From NCBI GenBank assembly GCA_937952455.1, contig CALFYU010000123.1, positions 1 to 5,610 of the forward strand: a stretch of 5,610 bases of DNA, in the 5' to 3' direction. Position numbers and translations under genes: made by a program. The notes under the pieces are model-generated. The model searched no databases. It had not been told where the DNA came from and saw only the letters and a program-made list of their open reading frames with translations. Positions 1-5,610 of this stretch are shown piece after piece; position 1 is the first letter of the stretch; each line of letters starts with the position of its first letter. Source of the stretch: an uncultured Planctomycetaceae bacterium. GTDB taxonomy: Bacteria; Planctomycetota; Planctomycetia; Planctomycetales; Planctomycetaceae.

Positions 1-40
1 ATGCCCTTGTGAGCAAAGCTCATATGCCGCCTTCATTTAT

Positions 41-73
41 GTTGATCTGTGTTTAATCTGTGTTCAATCTGTG
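41..73. repeat. three tandem 11-base repeats downstream of moaE
   Basis: Three head-to-tail 11-base units are visible: GTTGATCTGTG (41-51), TTTAATCTGTG (52-62) and TTCAATCTGTG (63-73). They share the core ATCTGTG and differ only in the first four bases. Read on the minus strand, the core is CACAGAT, repeated just after moaE. Similar CACAGAT-rich arrays are, to my recollection, dispersed in several bacterial genomes, but I cannot confirm that for this one. No coding or terminator function is apparent. Confidence 0.7.
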
Positions 74-108
74 GCTATTTATTGTTTTTCGGCCGCAATT
101 GGACACAG

Positions 109-522
109 CTAGACACCGGGGTGGACCCATTCGGTGGTGCCGTCGGTGTAGTTTTCCTTCTTCCAGATGGGGACGATTTCTTTGAGGCGGTCGATGAGGT
201 GGCGGCCGGCTTCGAAGGCGTCGGGGCGGTGGGGGGAGCTGACGGCGACAGCGACGCTGATCTCGCCCAAGTCCAGATGCCCGAGGCGATGCACCAGGGC
301 GACGCCGGTGACGGGCCAACGGTCGCGGGCCTCGGTTTCCAATTCAGCGAGTTTGGCGAGCGCCATTTCGGGATAGGCGTCGTAGTCAAGCGCCTCGGTC
401 TGACGGCCGGCGGTCATCTCCCGCACGGTGCCGAGGAACAACACGACCGCGCCCGCTTGATTCGAGCGGACCGATTCGGTGAGGGCGGTGTAGTCAATCG
501 GGTTGCGGGTGAGTTCAATCAT
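109..522 (-). CDS. moaE: molybdopterin synthase catalytic subunit MoaE
   Basis: This 137-residue protein matches MoaE in length and motifs. MoaE is the large subunit of cytoplasmic molybdopterin synthase. It converts cyclic pyranopterin monophosphate (precursor Z) to molybdopterin, using sulfur carried on the C-terminal glycine of MoaD. Visible motifs are FLGTVR (29-34, the conserved Arg), VHRLG (77-81), PHRPDAF (97-103) and LKEIVPIWKKE (113-123). Lys114 and Lys121 correspond to the two active-site lysines of the family (Lys119 and Lys126 in E. coli). The ATG at 522 is chosen because MIELTRNPID gives the normal family N terminus. The frame stays open upstream to 648, but that would overlap moaD out of frame and add unrelated sequence. 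There is no clear Shine-Dalgarno. The gene lies 55 bases downstream of moaD on the same strand, consistent with one operon. The stop is TAG, and no obvious intrinsic terminator follows. Confidence 0.95.
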   Translation of the reverse strand: MIELTRNPIDYTALTESVRSNQAGAVVLFLGTVREMTAGRQTEALDYDAYPEMALAKLAELETEARDRWPVTGVALVHRLGHLDLGEISVAVAVSSPHRPDAFEAGRHLIDRLKEIVPIWKKENYTDGTTEWVHPGV

Positions 523-577
523 GGCTGGGTGAGGGTCGAAGTGCGAAATAGATAGAGAATTAATGCGAGGCAAGTAA

Positions 578-823
578 TCACCCACCGCTGACGGGCGGAA
601 AACAGGCGACGTCGTCGCCGTCGGACAATTTGGTTTCGGGGCCGGCATAGTCGGTGCCGATGGCGATCAACAGGTGCGGCGCGAGGGGCGCCAGTTGGGG
701 ATGTTGCGCGGCCAACGCTGTGCGGAGATCCGCCACGGTGCACGCTGGCGGCAACTGGACACTGACCCGGTCCGCCCCGGCGAGGTCACGGGCCCGGGCA
801 AACAGACGGACATCGAGTTTCAT
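578..823 (-). CDS. moaD: molybdopterin synthase sulfur carrier subunit MoaD
   Basis: This 81-residue ubiquitin-fold protein ends in FPPVSGG. The terminal Gly-Gly is the hallmark of MoaD: MoeB adenylates it, it is converted to a thiocarboxylate, and it donates sulfur inside the MoaE active site. The N terminus (MKLDVRLFARARDLAG) has the usual first beta strand and the FA.AR pattern of MoaD. The central LIAIGTDYA and SDGDDVACFPPVSGG segments also fit the family, and the length is typical. The ATG at 823 is shared with the upstream dehydrogenase stop as ATGA, so the two frames overlap by four bases. With no Shine-Dalgarno in the preceding coding sequence, re-initiation by terminating ribosomes is the likely route of translation. 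moaE follows after 55 bases. The main alternative, another ThiS/MoaD-like sulfur carrier, is unlikely with moaE adjacent. Confidence 0.93.
   Translation of the reverse strand: MKLDVRLFARARDLAGADRVSVQLPPACTVADLRTALAAQHPQLAPLAPHLLIAIGTDYAGPETKLSDGDDVACFPPVSGG
820..823 (-). promoter_or_regulatory. ATGA stop/start overlap coupling the dehydrogenase to moaD
   Basis: The plus-strand bases TCAT at 820-823 read ATGA on the minus strand. They hold both the moaD start (ATG) and the dehydrogenase stop (TGA). There is no purine-rich ribosome site just upstream, so moaD translation probably depends on ribosomes finishing the dehydrogenase. Coupling is inferred from this layout. Confidence 0.8.
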
Positions 824-3807
824 GTGACAACCAGCGATTTCTGGGGAGGCTTCAATTTTTCGCGCAGTTCGGGCATCAGTCCGTAGGAGAGCGCGAGCAA
901 TTTGATGGGATGTAAAGTCGCAATCCGTGCGCCCTGCTCCATCTGCAATTTGCAACTGCTGCATTCGGTGGCGCCGATGTCCAGATCGTCTTCCCGCAGC
1001 CGGTTGATCAACCCCCAGCCGATGCGCAGCGATTCGCGGAAATTGTTGGCCGACAAACCGAAGGTCCCCGCCATTCCGGAACATCCTTCGTTGATTTTAC
1101 GCAGCTTGAGATCGGGAATCAAACCGAGCAATTCCGCCAGTGGAACGCGTGAGCCGAGCGCCTTCAAATGGCAGGGCGTGTGATAGCCGACGGTCAAATC
1201 AAGCGGCTGAAAATCGAGTTTTAGTACCCCGTCATCGTGCAAATTGGCCAAAAACTGGCCGGCTTCGATGGTTTGCTCGGAGATCAACGGTAGGTCGGGG
1301 TGATCGAGCAGGGCGGGGTATTCCCGTTTCAGGCAGAGTGCGGCGGTCGGTTCGGTGCAGACGATCGGAATCCCCTCGCGGGCAAAGTCGGCCAATTCGC
1401 GAATGTTATCGAGCGCAATCTCCCGGGCGGCGTCCAGATCCCCCGCGGAGATCAGCGCCATGCCGGAGACCTGTTGTCCTGCTGGGGCATGCACGGGGAT
1501 GCCGTTATGCCGCAGGACGGCCAGAAAGGCCCGGCCCAATTCGGGGTCATGAAAGTTCGCGTAGTGATCGACGAAATAGACGACACCACGGGTCTTGCCG
1601 CCGCGGGGGGGATGGCGGGTGAGCGTCTTGTGCGACTTGAGAAACGAACGCCGGGCGAACAACGGCAGTTTTCGTTGGCGGGCGATCCCCAATAGACTTT
1701 CGCAGACCCACCGTGCCAGCGGATTTTGCATGGCCCAGTTGACCGCCAGCGATGCAGCGCTCCCCACCCCGCCGAAGATATGCATGCGGGACAAATACCA
1801 CTCCGCCCGTGAGAGTCCATTCGCGGCAACGTGCGCGGCCTTGGCCTCGATCATCAGGTGCGGAATGTCGACGTTGGTAGGGCACTCGAGTTCGCACTGT
1901 TTGCAATTGAAACACAGGTCGGCGACGCGTTTGAACTCGGGTGTTGCCATGTGATCGGCGTTGAGGGTGCCGGCGGCGATTTGCCGCATCAGGTTGGCCT
2001 TGGCCCGCGGGCTGGCCTCTTCCATGTGGCTGGTGCGGAACAGCGGGCACATCCGCTGGTGGGCATCCTGCGTGCGACAAACGCCGCAGCCATTGCAGCG
2101 GACCGCCTCTTCGGCCAAACGGTCCCAACTCCAATTCATCTGCAGCGGCACAAGATTCTCCGGCGGTTGCGTCGGCGGGCGGAGGTTTTTGATCGTCAGG
2201 TGCGGATCGTCGCTGATGATCTTGCCGGGGTTCATCAAGTTGTGCGGATCAAAAATCTGTTTGATCTGTTTAAAGACTGCGTACAGGGCGCCGTATTGCG
2301 AGCGGAGGAAGGACGTCCGCGACAGTCCGTCACCATGCTCGCCGCTGATGGTACCCCCGACCGAGAAGACGACTTGATACAAGTCACGGGCGATCTCTTC
2401 GAGCCGCTGTGCATCCGCCGCGGTGGGGAGGGTTAAAAACGGTCGCATGTGCAATTGACCGGCGGCCGCGTGGGCATAGAGCGACGACGTGACTTCATGT
2501 TTTTTGAAGACGTTTTGCGCGCGAACCAGGAAATCTTGAAGGGCTTCGGGAGGGACGGCGACGTCCTCGACGAAGGGCAGGGGGTGCGTCGGCCCTGGCA
2601 ATCGCATCAGCAGCGGCACGACTCGTTCGGGCAGCGACCACAGGAAATCGATGTCGGCCGGCTCGTAGGCTTCGTGGGTGACGACATTGACGCCCGGCAG
2701 GTCGTGCACGGCGGCGATGACCATACGAATGCGGTCGCGGATTTGCTGCGGGGTGAAGCCGGTTTGTTCGACGAGCAATGCGGCTTCACCGGTGGCGGGG
2801 ATCATCTCGGCGAATCGGGGATGGGCGTCCCGTGCGAGGGAAAGGACCCGGCGGTCCAAGAGGTCGCAGGCGCTGGGTTGCTGGGGAGCGACGGCCTGTA
2901 CGGCTCGCAGTGCGGACTCCAATTGCCCAAACACGATTAGGACCACCCCGCGATGTGCCGGGAGCGGACTCGTGTGCAGTGTAGCGGCCGTAAACAACCC
3001 GAGCGTTCCCTCGGAGCCGACCAGCATCCGCGTCAAATTCAAATGCGACTCACTAAGTATGCCCCGCAAATAATAGCCCGACCGGTTGCGGATCAAGGGT
3101 GGTTGGTGATCGCGGATCAGCTCGCGGTTATCCTCAAGCAGTTTTGCGAGTTTACTGACCAGCGTCCGCTTGACAGTCGGTGCATCGCTGCCCGCGTCGA
3201 GTCCAGCGGGACTTTCCGACGAGTGAAACGGCGCGGGTGCCGATGGCTGTCCGCTAAAGCGTGCCAACGGTTCGTTGCCGACCTCGATCACGTGTCCGCC
3301 CGAGAGGACGACCTCCAATTGCCGCACGTGATCGCGAGTCGAACCGATCCTCACCGAGTGTGAACCGGCGGCGTCCAGGGCCAACATGCTGCCGACGGTC
3401 GTCACGCTGGCTCCTGATGGGTCGGGCGGGAAATAACGGCCGTGTTTACGCAGCTTTCGATTCAACTCGTTACAGACCACGCCCGGCTGCACGCGGACCG
3501 ATTCGTCGTCGACGATCTCGATATGCCGCATGTGTTTGGAGAAGTCGACAAGGATGCCGCGGCCAAGCGATTCGCCGGCCAATCCCGTTCCCGCGCCGCG
3601 GGCGACCAGCGGCGTGTCGGTTGAGGCGGAGTACTTGGCCAGCGTGACGACGTCTTCCAGATCGCGGGGATAAGCGACCCCGGCGGGGGCAATTTGGTAC
3701 AGGCTCGCATCGCCGGAATACATGGCGACCGTTAACGGGTCGCAGCGGATTTCTCCTTTGAGCAACCCGCTGAGATCTTCGGAAATTCGCGTCCGTAATT
3801 CGTCCAC
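820..3807 (-). CDS. fused FAD-linked oxidase and Fe-S protein (D-2-hydroxyacid dehydrogenase, YdiJ/Dld-II type)
   Basis: A protein of about 995 residues joins a GlcD-like flavoprotein to a GlcF/GlpC-like iron-sulfur domain. FAD-binding (PCMH-type) motifs are ARGAGTGLAGE (69-79), FPPDPS (126-131), GSTRDHV (155-161) and LVGSEGTLG (262-270). The FAD-oxidase C-terminal domain has EDVAVP (414-419), His446 and His453 in YAHAAAGQLHMRPF, GEHGDGLSR (489-497) and FDPHNLMNPGK (519-529). The two histidines plus Glu490 match the metal site known in D-2-hydroxyglutarate dehydrogenases. Two 4Fe-4S clusters are predicted from Cys571/574/577/587 and Cys632/635/638/642. Two CCG-type modules follow. The first (741-828) has lost its key cysteines; the second keeps Cys879, Cys909, Cys949 and Cys952. 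There is no signal peptide or membrane helix. The expected reaction is a D-2-hydroxyacid (D-lactate, glycolate or D-2-hydroxyglutarate) to its 2-oxoacid, with electrons passed toward quinone; the substrate cannot be read from sequence. I chose the GTG at 3807 because DELRTRISEDLSGLL begins the recognisable domain. A TTG at 3918 would add 37 atypical residues and fall in a candidate promoter. The stop overlaps the moaD start. Confidence 0.9.
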   Translation of the reverse strand: MDELRTRISEDLSGLLKGEIRCDPLTVAMYSGDASLYQIAPAGVAYPRDLEDVVTLAKYSASTDTPLVARGAGTGLAGESLGRGILVDFSKHMRHIEIVDDESVRVQPGVVCNELNRKLRKHGRYFPPDPSGASVTTVGSMLALDAAGSHSVRIGSTRDHVRQLEVVLSGGHVIEVGNEPLARFSGQPSAPAPFHSSESPAGLDAGSDAPTVKRTLVSKLAKLLEDNRELIRDHQPPLIRNRSGYYLRGILSESHLNLTRMLVGSEGTLGLFTAATLHTSPLPAHRGVVLIVFGQLESALRAVQAVAPQQPSACDLLDRRVLSLARDAHPRFAEMIPATGEAALLVEQTGFTPQQIRDRIRMVIAAVHDLPGVNVVTHEAYEPADIDFLWSLPERVVPLLMRLPGPTHPLPFVEDVAVPPEALQDFLVRAQNVFKKHEVTSSLYAHAAAGQLHMRPFLTLPTAADAQRLEEIARDLYQVVFSVGGTISGEHGDGLSRTSFLRSQYGALYAVFKQIKQIFDPHNLMNPGKIISDDPHLTIKNLRPPTQPPENLVPLQMNWSWDRLAEEAVRCNGCGVCRTQDAHQRMCPLFRTSHMEEASPRAKANLMRQIAAGTLNADHMATPEFKRVADLCFNCKQCELECPTNVDIPHLMIEAKAAHVAANGLSRAEWYLSRMHIFGGVGSAASLAVNWAMQNPLARWVCESLLGIARQRKLPLFARRSFLKSHKTLTRHPPRGGKTRGVVYFVDHYANFHDPELGRAFLAVLRHNGIPVHAPAGQQVSGMALISAGDLDAAREIALDNIRELADFAREGIPIVCTEPTAALCLKREYPALLDHPDLPLISEQTIEAGQFLANLHDDGVLKLDFQPLDLTVGYHTPCHLKALGSRVPLAELLGLIPDLKLRKINEGCSGMAGTFGLSANNFRESLRIGWGLINRLREDDLDIGATECSSCKLQMEQGARIATLHPIKLLALSYGLMPELREKLKPPQKSLVVT

Positions 3808-3894
3808 TAGAGAGACCGCTACTGCCTGCCGGAATAGACGGAGAGGCTTGGTGAATGGAATGTTGCGGCGACATTGCGTAAGCCGCCAACGTTT

Positions 3895-3922
3895 ATTGTC
3901 GGGAACAAATCTCGACAATCAA
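3895..3922 (-). promoter_or_regulatory. candidate promoter with overlapping palindromic operator
   Basis: On the minus strand, TTGATT (3922-3917) and GACAAT (3900-3895) are spaced 16 bases apart. Each matches 4 of 6 bases of the sigma-70 -35 and -10 consensus. The two boxes are overlapped by the arms of an inverted repeat, ATTGTCG-N11-CGACAAT (3895-3901 and 3913-3919). This is a plausible place for a repressor to block RNA polymerase. Transcription from here would give a leader of roughly 80 bases before the GTG at 3807 and would drive the dehydrogenase-moaD-moaE operon. The promoter boxes are weak, so this is a prediction only. Confidence 0.35.
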
Positions 3923-4041
3923 GTGCGAGTTGACGTGCCGTATGTGAGGCTCAAGGGCCTGGCCGGCAATCGCAGCGACTATAGCGACCGGCGTTTCGCC
4001 CAATCGCTACAACCGTCATGGACGCACTATCTGATTTGCCG

Positions 4042-4060
4042 CTGGCGGGCAAGCCGCCAG
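4042..4060. repeat. GC-rich hairpin between two genes
   Basis: CTGGCGG (4042-4048) and CCGCCAG (4054-4060) form a 7-bp perfect stem around the 5-base loop GCAAG. It lies 24 bases past the stop of the zinc-knuckle membrane protein. On the plus strand a run of five T (4069-4073) follows eight bases later, but no plus-strand gene precedes it. On the minus strand, which is the direction that matters, no T-run follows. It is therefore more likely a dispersed palindrome or a factor-dependent 3'-end structure than an intrinsic terminator. Confidence 0.5.
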
Positions 4061-4083
4061 TGCCACCCTTTTTCGCGGGACAG

Positions 4084-4572
4084 TCACGTCTTGGGCTTAG
4101 CGGCCTGTTCGTTGGCTTCGGCCAGCCGTAGGGCCTGTTGCCGGTACCGTTCGGCGATTTCCAGATCGAACGCCGGGTGCGATTCGTCCTCCAGGTTCGT
4201 GCCGCGATGCGCCGCGCCGCAACGGTAGCAGACCAGCACGTCGGCCATGAACCAAAACAAAAACAGGTCCAACAGGGCGAAGCCGATCAACACGGCGATC
4301 GCCGCTTTGTACCAATAGTTGTAATAGGCGATGGTGCTCAACACTATGCCGACGCCGACAATTGCCACGCCGACTTTCTGGGGGAAGTCCTTCTGCCGCC
4401 ACAGGTCGTTGCAGCCGCACATCAAGCACCGCCGCGGACGATTGTCGGCAACATCCGCCGCCGCGACCGGCCGCGACCAATCGCACGCGCCGCACTTGAG
4501 CACATCCGCCGCCGAAGAAACCTCGGCACGCACAGGTTGCTGGCAACTGGGGCATCCCCCGGAAACACGCAT
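4084..4572 (-). CDS. small membrane protein with four zinc knuckles
   Basis: I do not recognise a named family for this 162-residue protein. It starts with a zinc ribbon: Cys7/Cys10 (CPSC) and Cys27/Cys30 (CGAC). A second pair, Cys49/Cys52 (CLMC, with Cys54 close by), comes just before two hydrophobic helices (about 67-84 and 90-109). A fourth pair, Cys115/Cys118 (CYRC), comes right after them. The helices form a short hairpin, so pairs three and four would sit on the same membrane face and could bind one zinc together. The C-terminal part (135-162) is charged, looks helical and is probably cytoplasmic. A role in metal or redox sensing, or as a scaffold, cannot be decided. The ATG at 4572 is preferred because GAGGCGGATGAG precedes it and the zinc ribbon begins at once. 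An in-frame ATG at 4608 would add 12 residues but directly abuts a perfect palindrome. Confidence 0.8.
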   Translation of the reverse strand: MRVSGGCPSCQQPVRAEVSSAADVLKCGACDWSRPVAAADVADNRPRRCLMCGCNDLWRQKDFPQKVGVAIVGVGIVLSTIAYYNYWYKAAIAVLIGFALLDLFLFWFMADVLVCYRCGAAHRGTNLEDESHPAFDLEIAERYRQQALRLAEANEQAAKPKT

Positions 4573-4612
4573 CGTCTCATCCGCCTCGTATATAAAATCA
4601 CGCGCCATGTAG

Positions 4613-4630
4613 GGTGCGTCGCGACGCACC
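4613..4630. repeat. 18-bp perfect palindrome upstream of the zinc-knuckle gene
   Basis: GGTGCGTCGCGACGCACC is its own reverse complement over all 18 bases. It is bordered on the plus-strand left by GTAG, giving GTAGGGT at 4609-4615. The same 7-base border is found on the larger inverted repeat nearby. The palindrome lies 41 bases upstream of the preferred start at 4572 and immediately beside the alternative ATG at 4608. It could be a dispersed repeat, a protein-binding site or an RNA hairpin in the leader of the gene. Confidence 0.8.
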
Positions 4631-4665
4631 TTTCTATGCAGGAACGAACGCGTCACTGATTCTGT

Positions 4666-4732
4666 GTAGGGTCCGCTGTGCGGACCAAAATCGGCCGCCA
4701 AAATCGCGATCGGTCCGCACAGCGGACCCTAC
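4666..4732. repeat. 21-bp perfect inverted repeat with 25-base loop
   Basis: The arms at 4666-4686 and 4712-4732 are exact reverse complements over 21 bases. Each arm is also a small hairpin by itself, with GGTCCGC and GCGGACC around a 3-base centre, so the unit is a pair of inverted palindromes. The 25-base loop, with adjoining arm bases, holds a 9-base direct repeat, CCAAAATCG (4685-4693 and 4698-4706). The element begins three bases past the stop codon of the membrane gene at 4736. No T-run follows on the minus strand, so it does not look like a standard intrinsic terminator. It may stabilise the 3' end of that mRNA or be a REP/BIME-like dispersed element. Confidence 0.85.
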
Positions 4733-4735
4733 GGC

Positions 4736-5515
4736 TTAATACGTCGCCTGCAAGTCAAAGAATAACAGGATACCGCTCAGGTCTCCAAGGAACGTCACGA
4801 TCACCCCCACGAACAGGACGCCCGTAGCCGACTGGGTGTTGCGGTACTTGAGGATTCGCCACGCCATCACAAAGGCCGCCAACGGGGCCACGATGCCGAA
4901 GCACCACCGCATCAACACCAGCATTACCGTCGTCGGACCGGCGATTTCCTCCCAACCCCACCACAGGGCCGCCGCTGAGAGCACGAGCCGCACCGCGGCG
5001 GTGACGCCGAAGAGTTTGGTCATCCTCAGCAGCGGATCGAGCGACATTTCCGGTGCCGTCAAATACCAGTGCCCCAGCAACATCCCCGTCATTGCTCCGC
5101 CGAGGACAGCCCCCGAGGAGACGTCAGAAAGCCATTGAAACCAAACCGGCGTGATTGCGCCGCTGTGGCGGAAGGCATTCATCGCCAATCCGGCTACAGC
5201 CGCCGCCAGAATCAATATGATCAATCGAAAGCCGCCCGCTTTGCGTTCCAACGTCCACAACACCGATCCCAAAAACGCCAAGGCGGCGATGATCACGCAA
5301 TCGACCGTCAGCCACATGGAGGGGAGGATGGCTTCATGTTCGGATGTCGCTCCCGAACCGGCGAACAGCGACGCCAACACGCCCAGTCCCATCACCACCA
5401 GCATTTGAATGCGGTAAAATCCCGACGACGTTTTGCGATAGTCGCTCGTAGCGAGCATCAACGTCATGCCGCAGATCAGCCGCAGGGCGAATTGTGTGAG
5501 AGCCTGGGAAAGCAT
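4736..5515 (-). CDS. unrecognised polytopic membrane protein (about eight helices)
   Basis: I cannot assign this 259-residue protein to a named family. It is strongly hydrophobic, with about eight likely membrane helices near residues 6-22, 36-54, 68-88, 97-114, 129-150, 166-187, 195-216 and 230-251. Notable conserved-looking stretches are GMLLGHWYLTAPEM (144-157), with His149 at the end of helix five, and YRNTQSATGVLFVG (224-237) before the last helix. His149 could be a heme, metal or quinone contact, but one histidine is not enough to claim it. The ATG at 5515 is chosen because MLSQALTQFALRL leads directly into the first helix. The frame remains open to a TTG at 5590, which would add a Pro-rich, polar 25-residue stretch unlike a membrane-protein start. 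No Shine-Dalgarno is evident. The zinc-knuckle gene follows on the same strand, about 160 bases away across two palindromes. Confidence 0.8.
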   Translation of the reverse strand: MLSQALTQFALRLICGMTLMLATSDYRKTSSGFYRIQMLVVMGLGVLASLFAGSGATSEHEAILPSMWLTVDCVIIAALAFLGSVLWTLERKAGGFRLIILILAAAVAGLAMNAFRHSGAITPVWFQWLSDVSSGAVLGGAMTGMLLGHWYLTAPEMSLDPLLRMTKLFGVTAAVRLVLSAAALWWGWEEIAGPTTVMLVLMRWCFGIVAPLAAFVMAWRILKYRNTQSATGVLFVGVIVTFLGDLSGILLFFDLQATY

Positions 5516-5610
5516 CGCATCTGGTGGGGGAAGGAGAACGGGGCAACCCGCGTGGTCGCGTCCGGTGCCGCTGACTAGAACCAGTTTCAAAACCCGGTTG
5601 TGCTTGTGAG

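Noticed and set aside
10..22. Small hairpin TGAGC-AAA-GCTCA near the window start
   Set aside because: A 5-bp stem with no T-run is too weak to call a terminator and is expected by chance.
49..555. 168-residue plus-strand open frame opposite moaE
   Set aside because: It is the antisense of a well-supported moaE, is compositionally odd (Gly, Asp and Val rich) and has no recognisable domain.
523..648. Extension of MoaE to an ATG at 648
   Set aside because: It would overlap moaD out of frame and add 42 unrelated residues before the normal MoaE start.
1831..2940. Two long plus-strand open frames (201 and 163 residues) opposite the dehydrogenase
   Set aside because: They mirror the codon periodicity of the GC-rich dehydrogenase and show no family motif; antisense shadows.
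3808..3918. N-terminal extension of the dehydrogenase from a TTG at 3918
   Set aside because: The 37 added residues do not resemble the family, use A/T-ending codons such as CTA and GTA, and overlap the candidate promoter palindrome. It cannot be fully excluded.
4042..4073. Intrinsic terminator on the plus strand (hairpin then five T)
   Set aside because: No plus-strand gene leads into it, and the T-run starts eight bases after the stem.
5516..5610. 25-residue N-terminal extension of the membrane protein from a TTG at 5590
   Set aside because: The extension is polar and Pro-rich, starts with a rare codon, and the ATG at 5515 leads directly into a membrane helix.

Overview
The window looks like chromosomal DNA from a planctomycete. 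This is an inference, not a database result. It rests on the GC-rich coding style, the near absence of Shine-Dalgarno sequences, the large FAD/Fe-S fused dehydrogenase, two poorly characterised membrane proteins, and GC-rich palindromic repeats between genes. All five supported genes are on the minus strand, so the region reads from right to left. The many plus-strand open frames are antisense shadows of these genes.

Right part (4736-5515): an unrecognised membrane protein of about eight helices. Its stop codon is followed within 4 bases by a 21-bp perfect inverted repeat (4666-4732). A second perfect palindrome of 18 bp (4613-4630) comes next. Both repeats carry the same GTAGGGT border. They separate this gene from a small protein (4084-4572) that has four Cys-x2-Cys zinc knuckles and a two-helix membrane hairpin.

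Middle part (3808-4083): about 275 bases without a gene. It holds a 19-base hairpin (4042-4060) and a candidate promoter overlapped by a palindrome (3895-3922). These lie upstream of the large gene.

Left part (109-3807): an apparent operon of three genes. The first encodes a dehydrogenase of about 995 residues that fuses a GlcD-type FAD domain to a GlcF/GlpC-type iron-sulfur domain, as in YdiJ and Dld-II. It should oxidise a D-2-hydroxyacid and pass electrons to the respiratory chain. Its stop codon overlaps the start codon of moaD by four bases (ATGA), and moaE follows 55 bases later. MoaD and MoaE form molybdopterin synthase, which puts the dithiolene sulfurs into the molybdenum cofactor. 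No molybdoenzyme is visible here, and the dehydrogenase is not expected to need molybdenum, so the coupling is unexplained. Past moaE there is only a short tail (1-108) with three tandem 11-base repeats.

I see no CRISPR array, tRNA, rRNA, transposase or phage gene. I do not see convincing evidence for an undescribed multi-gene system. The best leads are the dehydrogenase-moaD coupling, the zinc knuckles split by a membrane hairpin, and the palindromic repeats.
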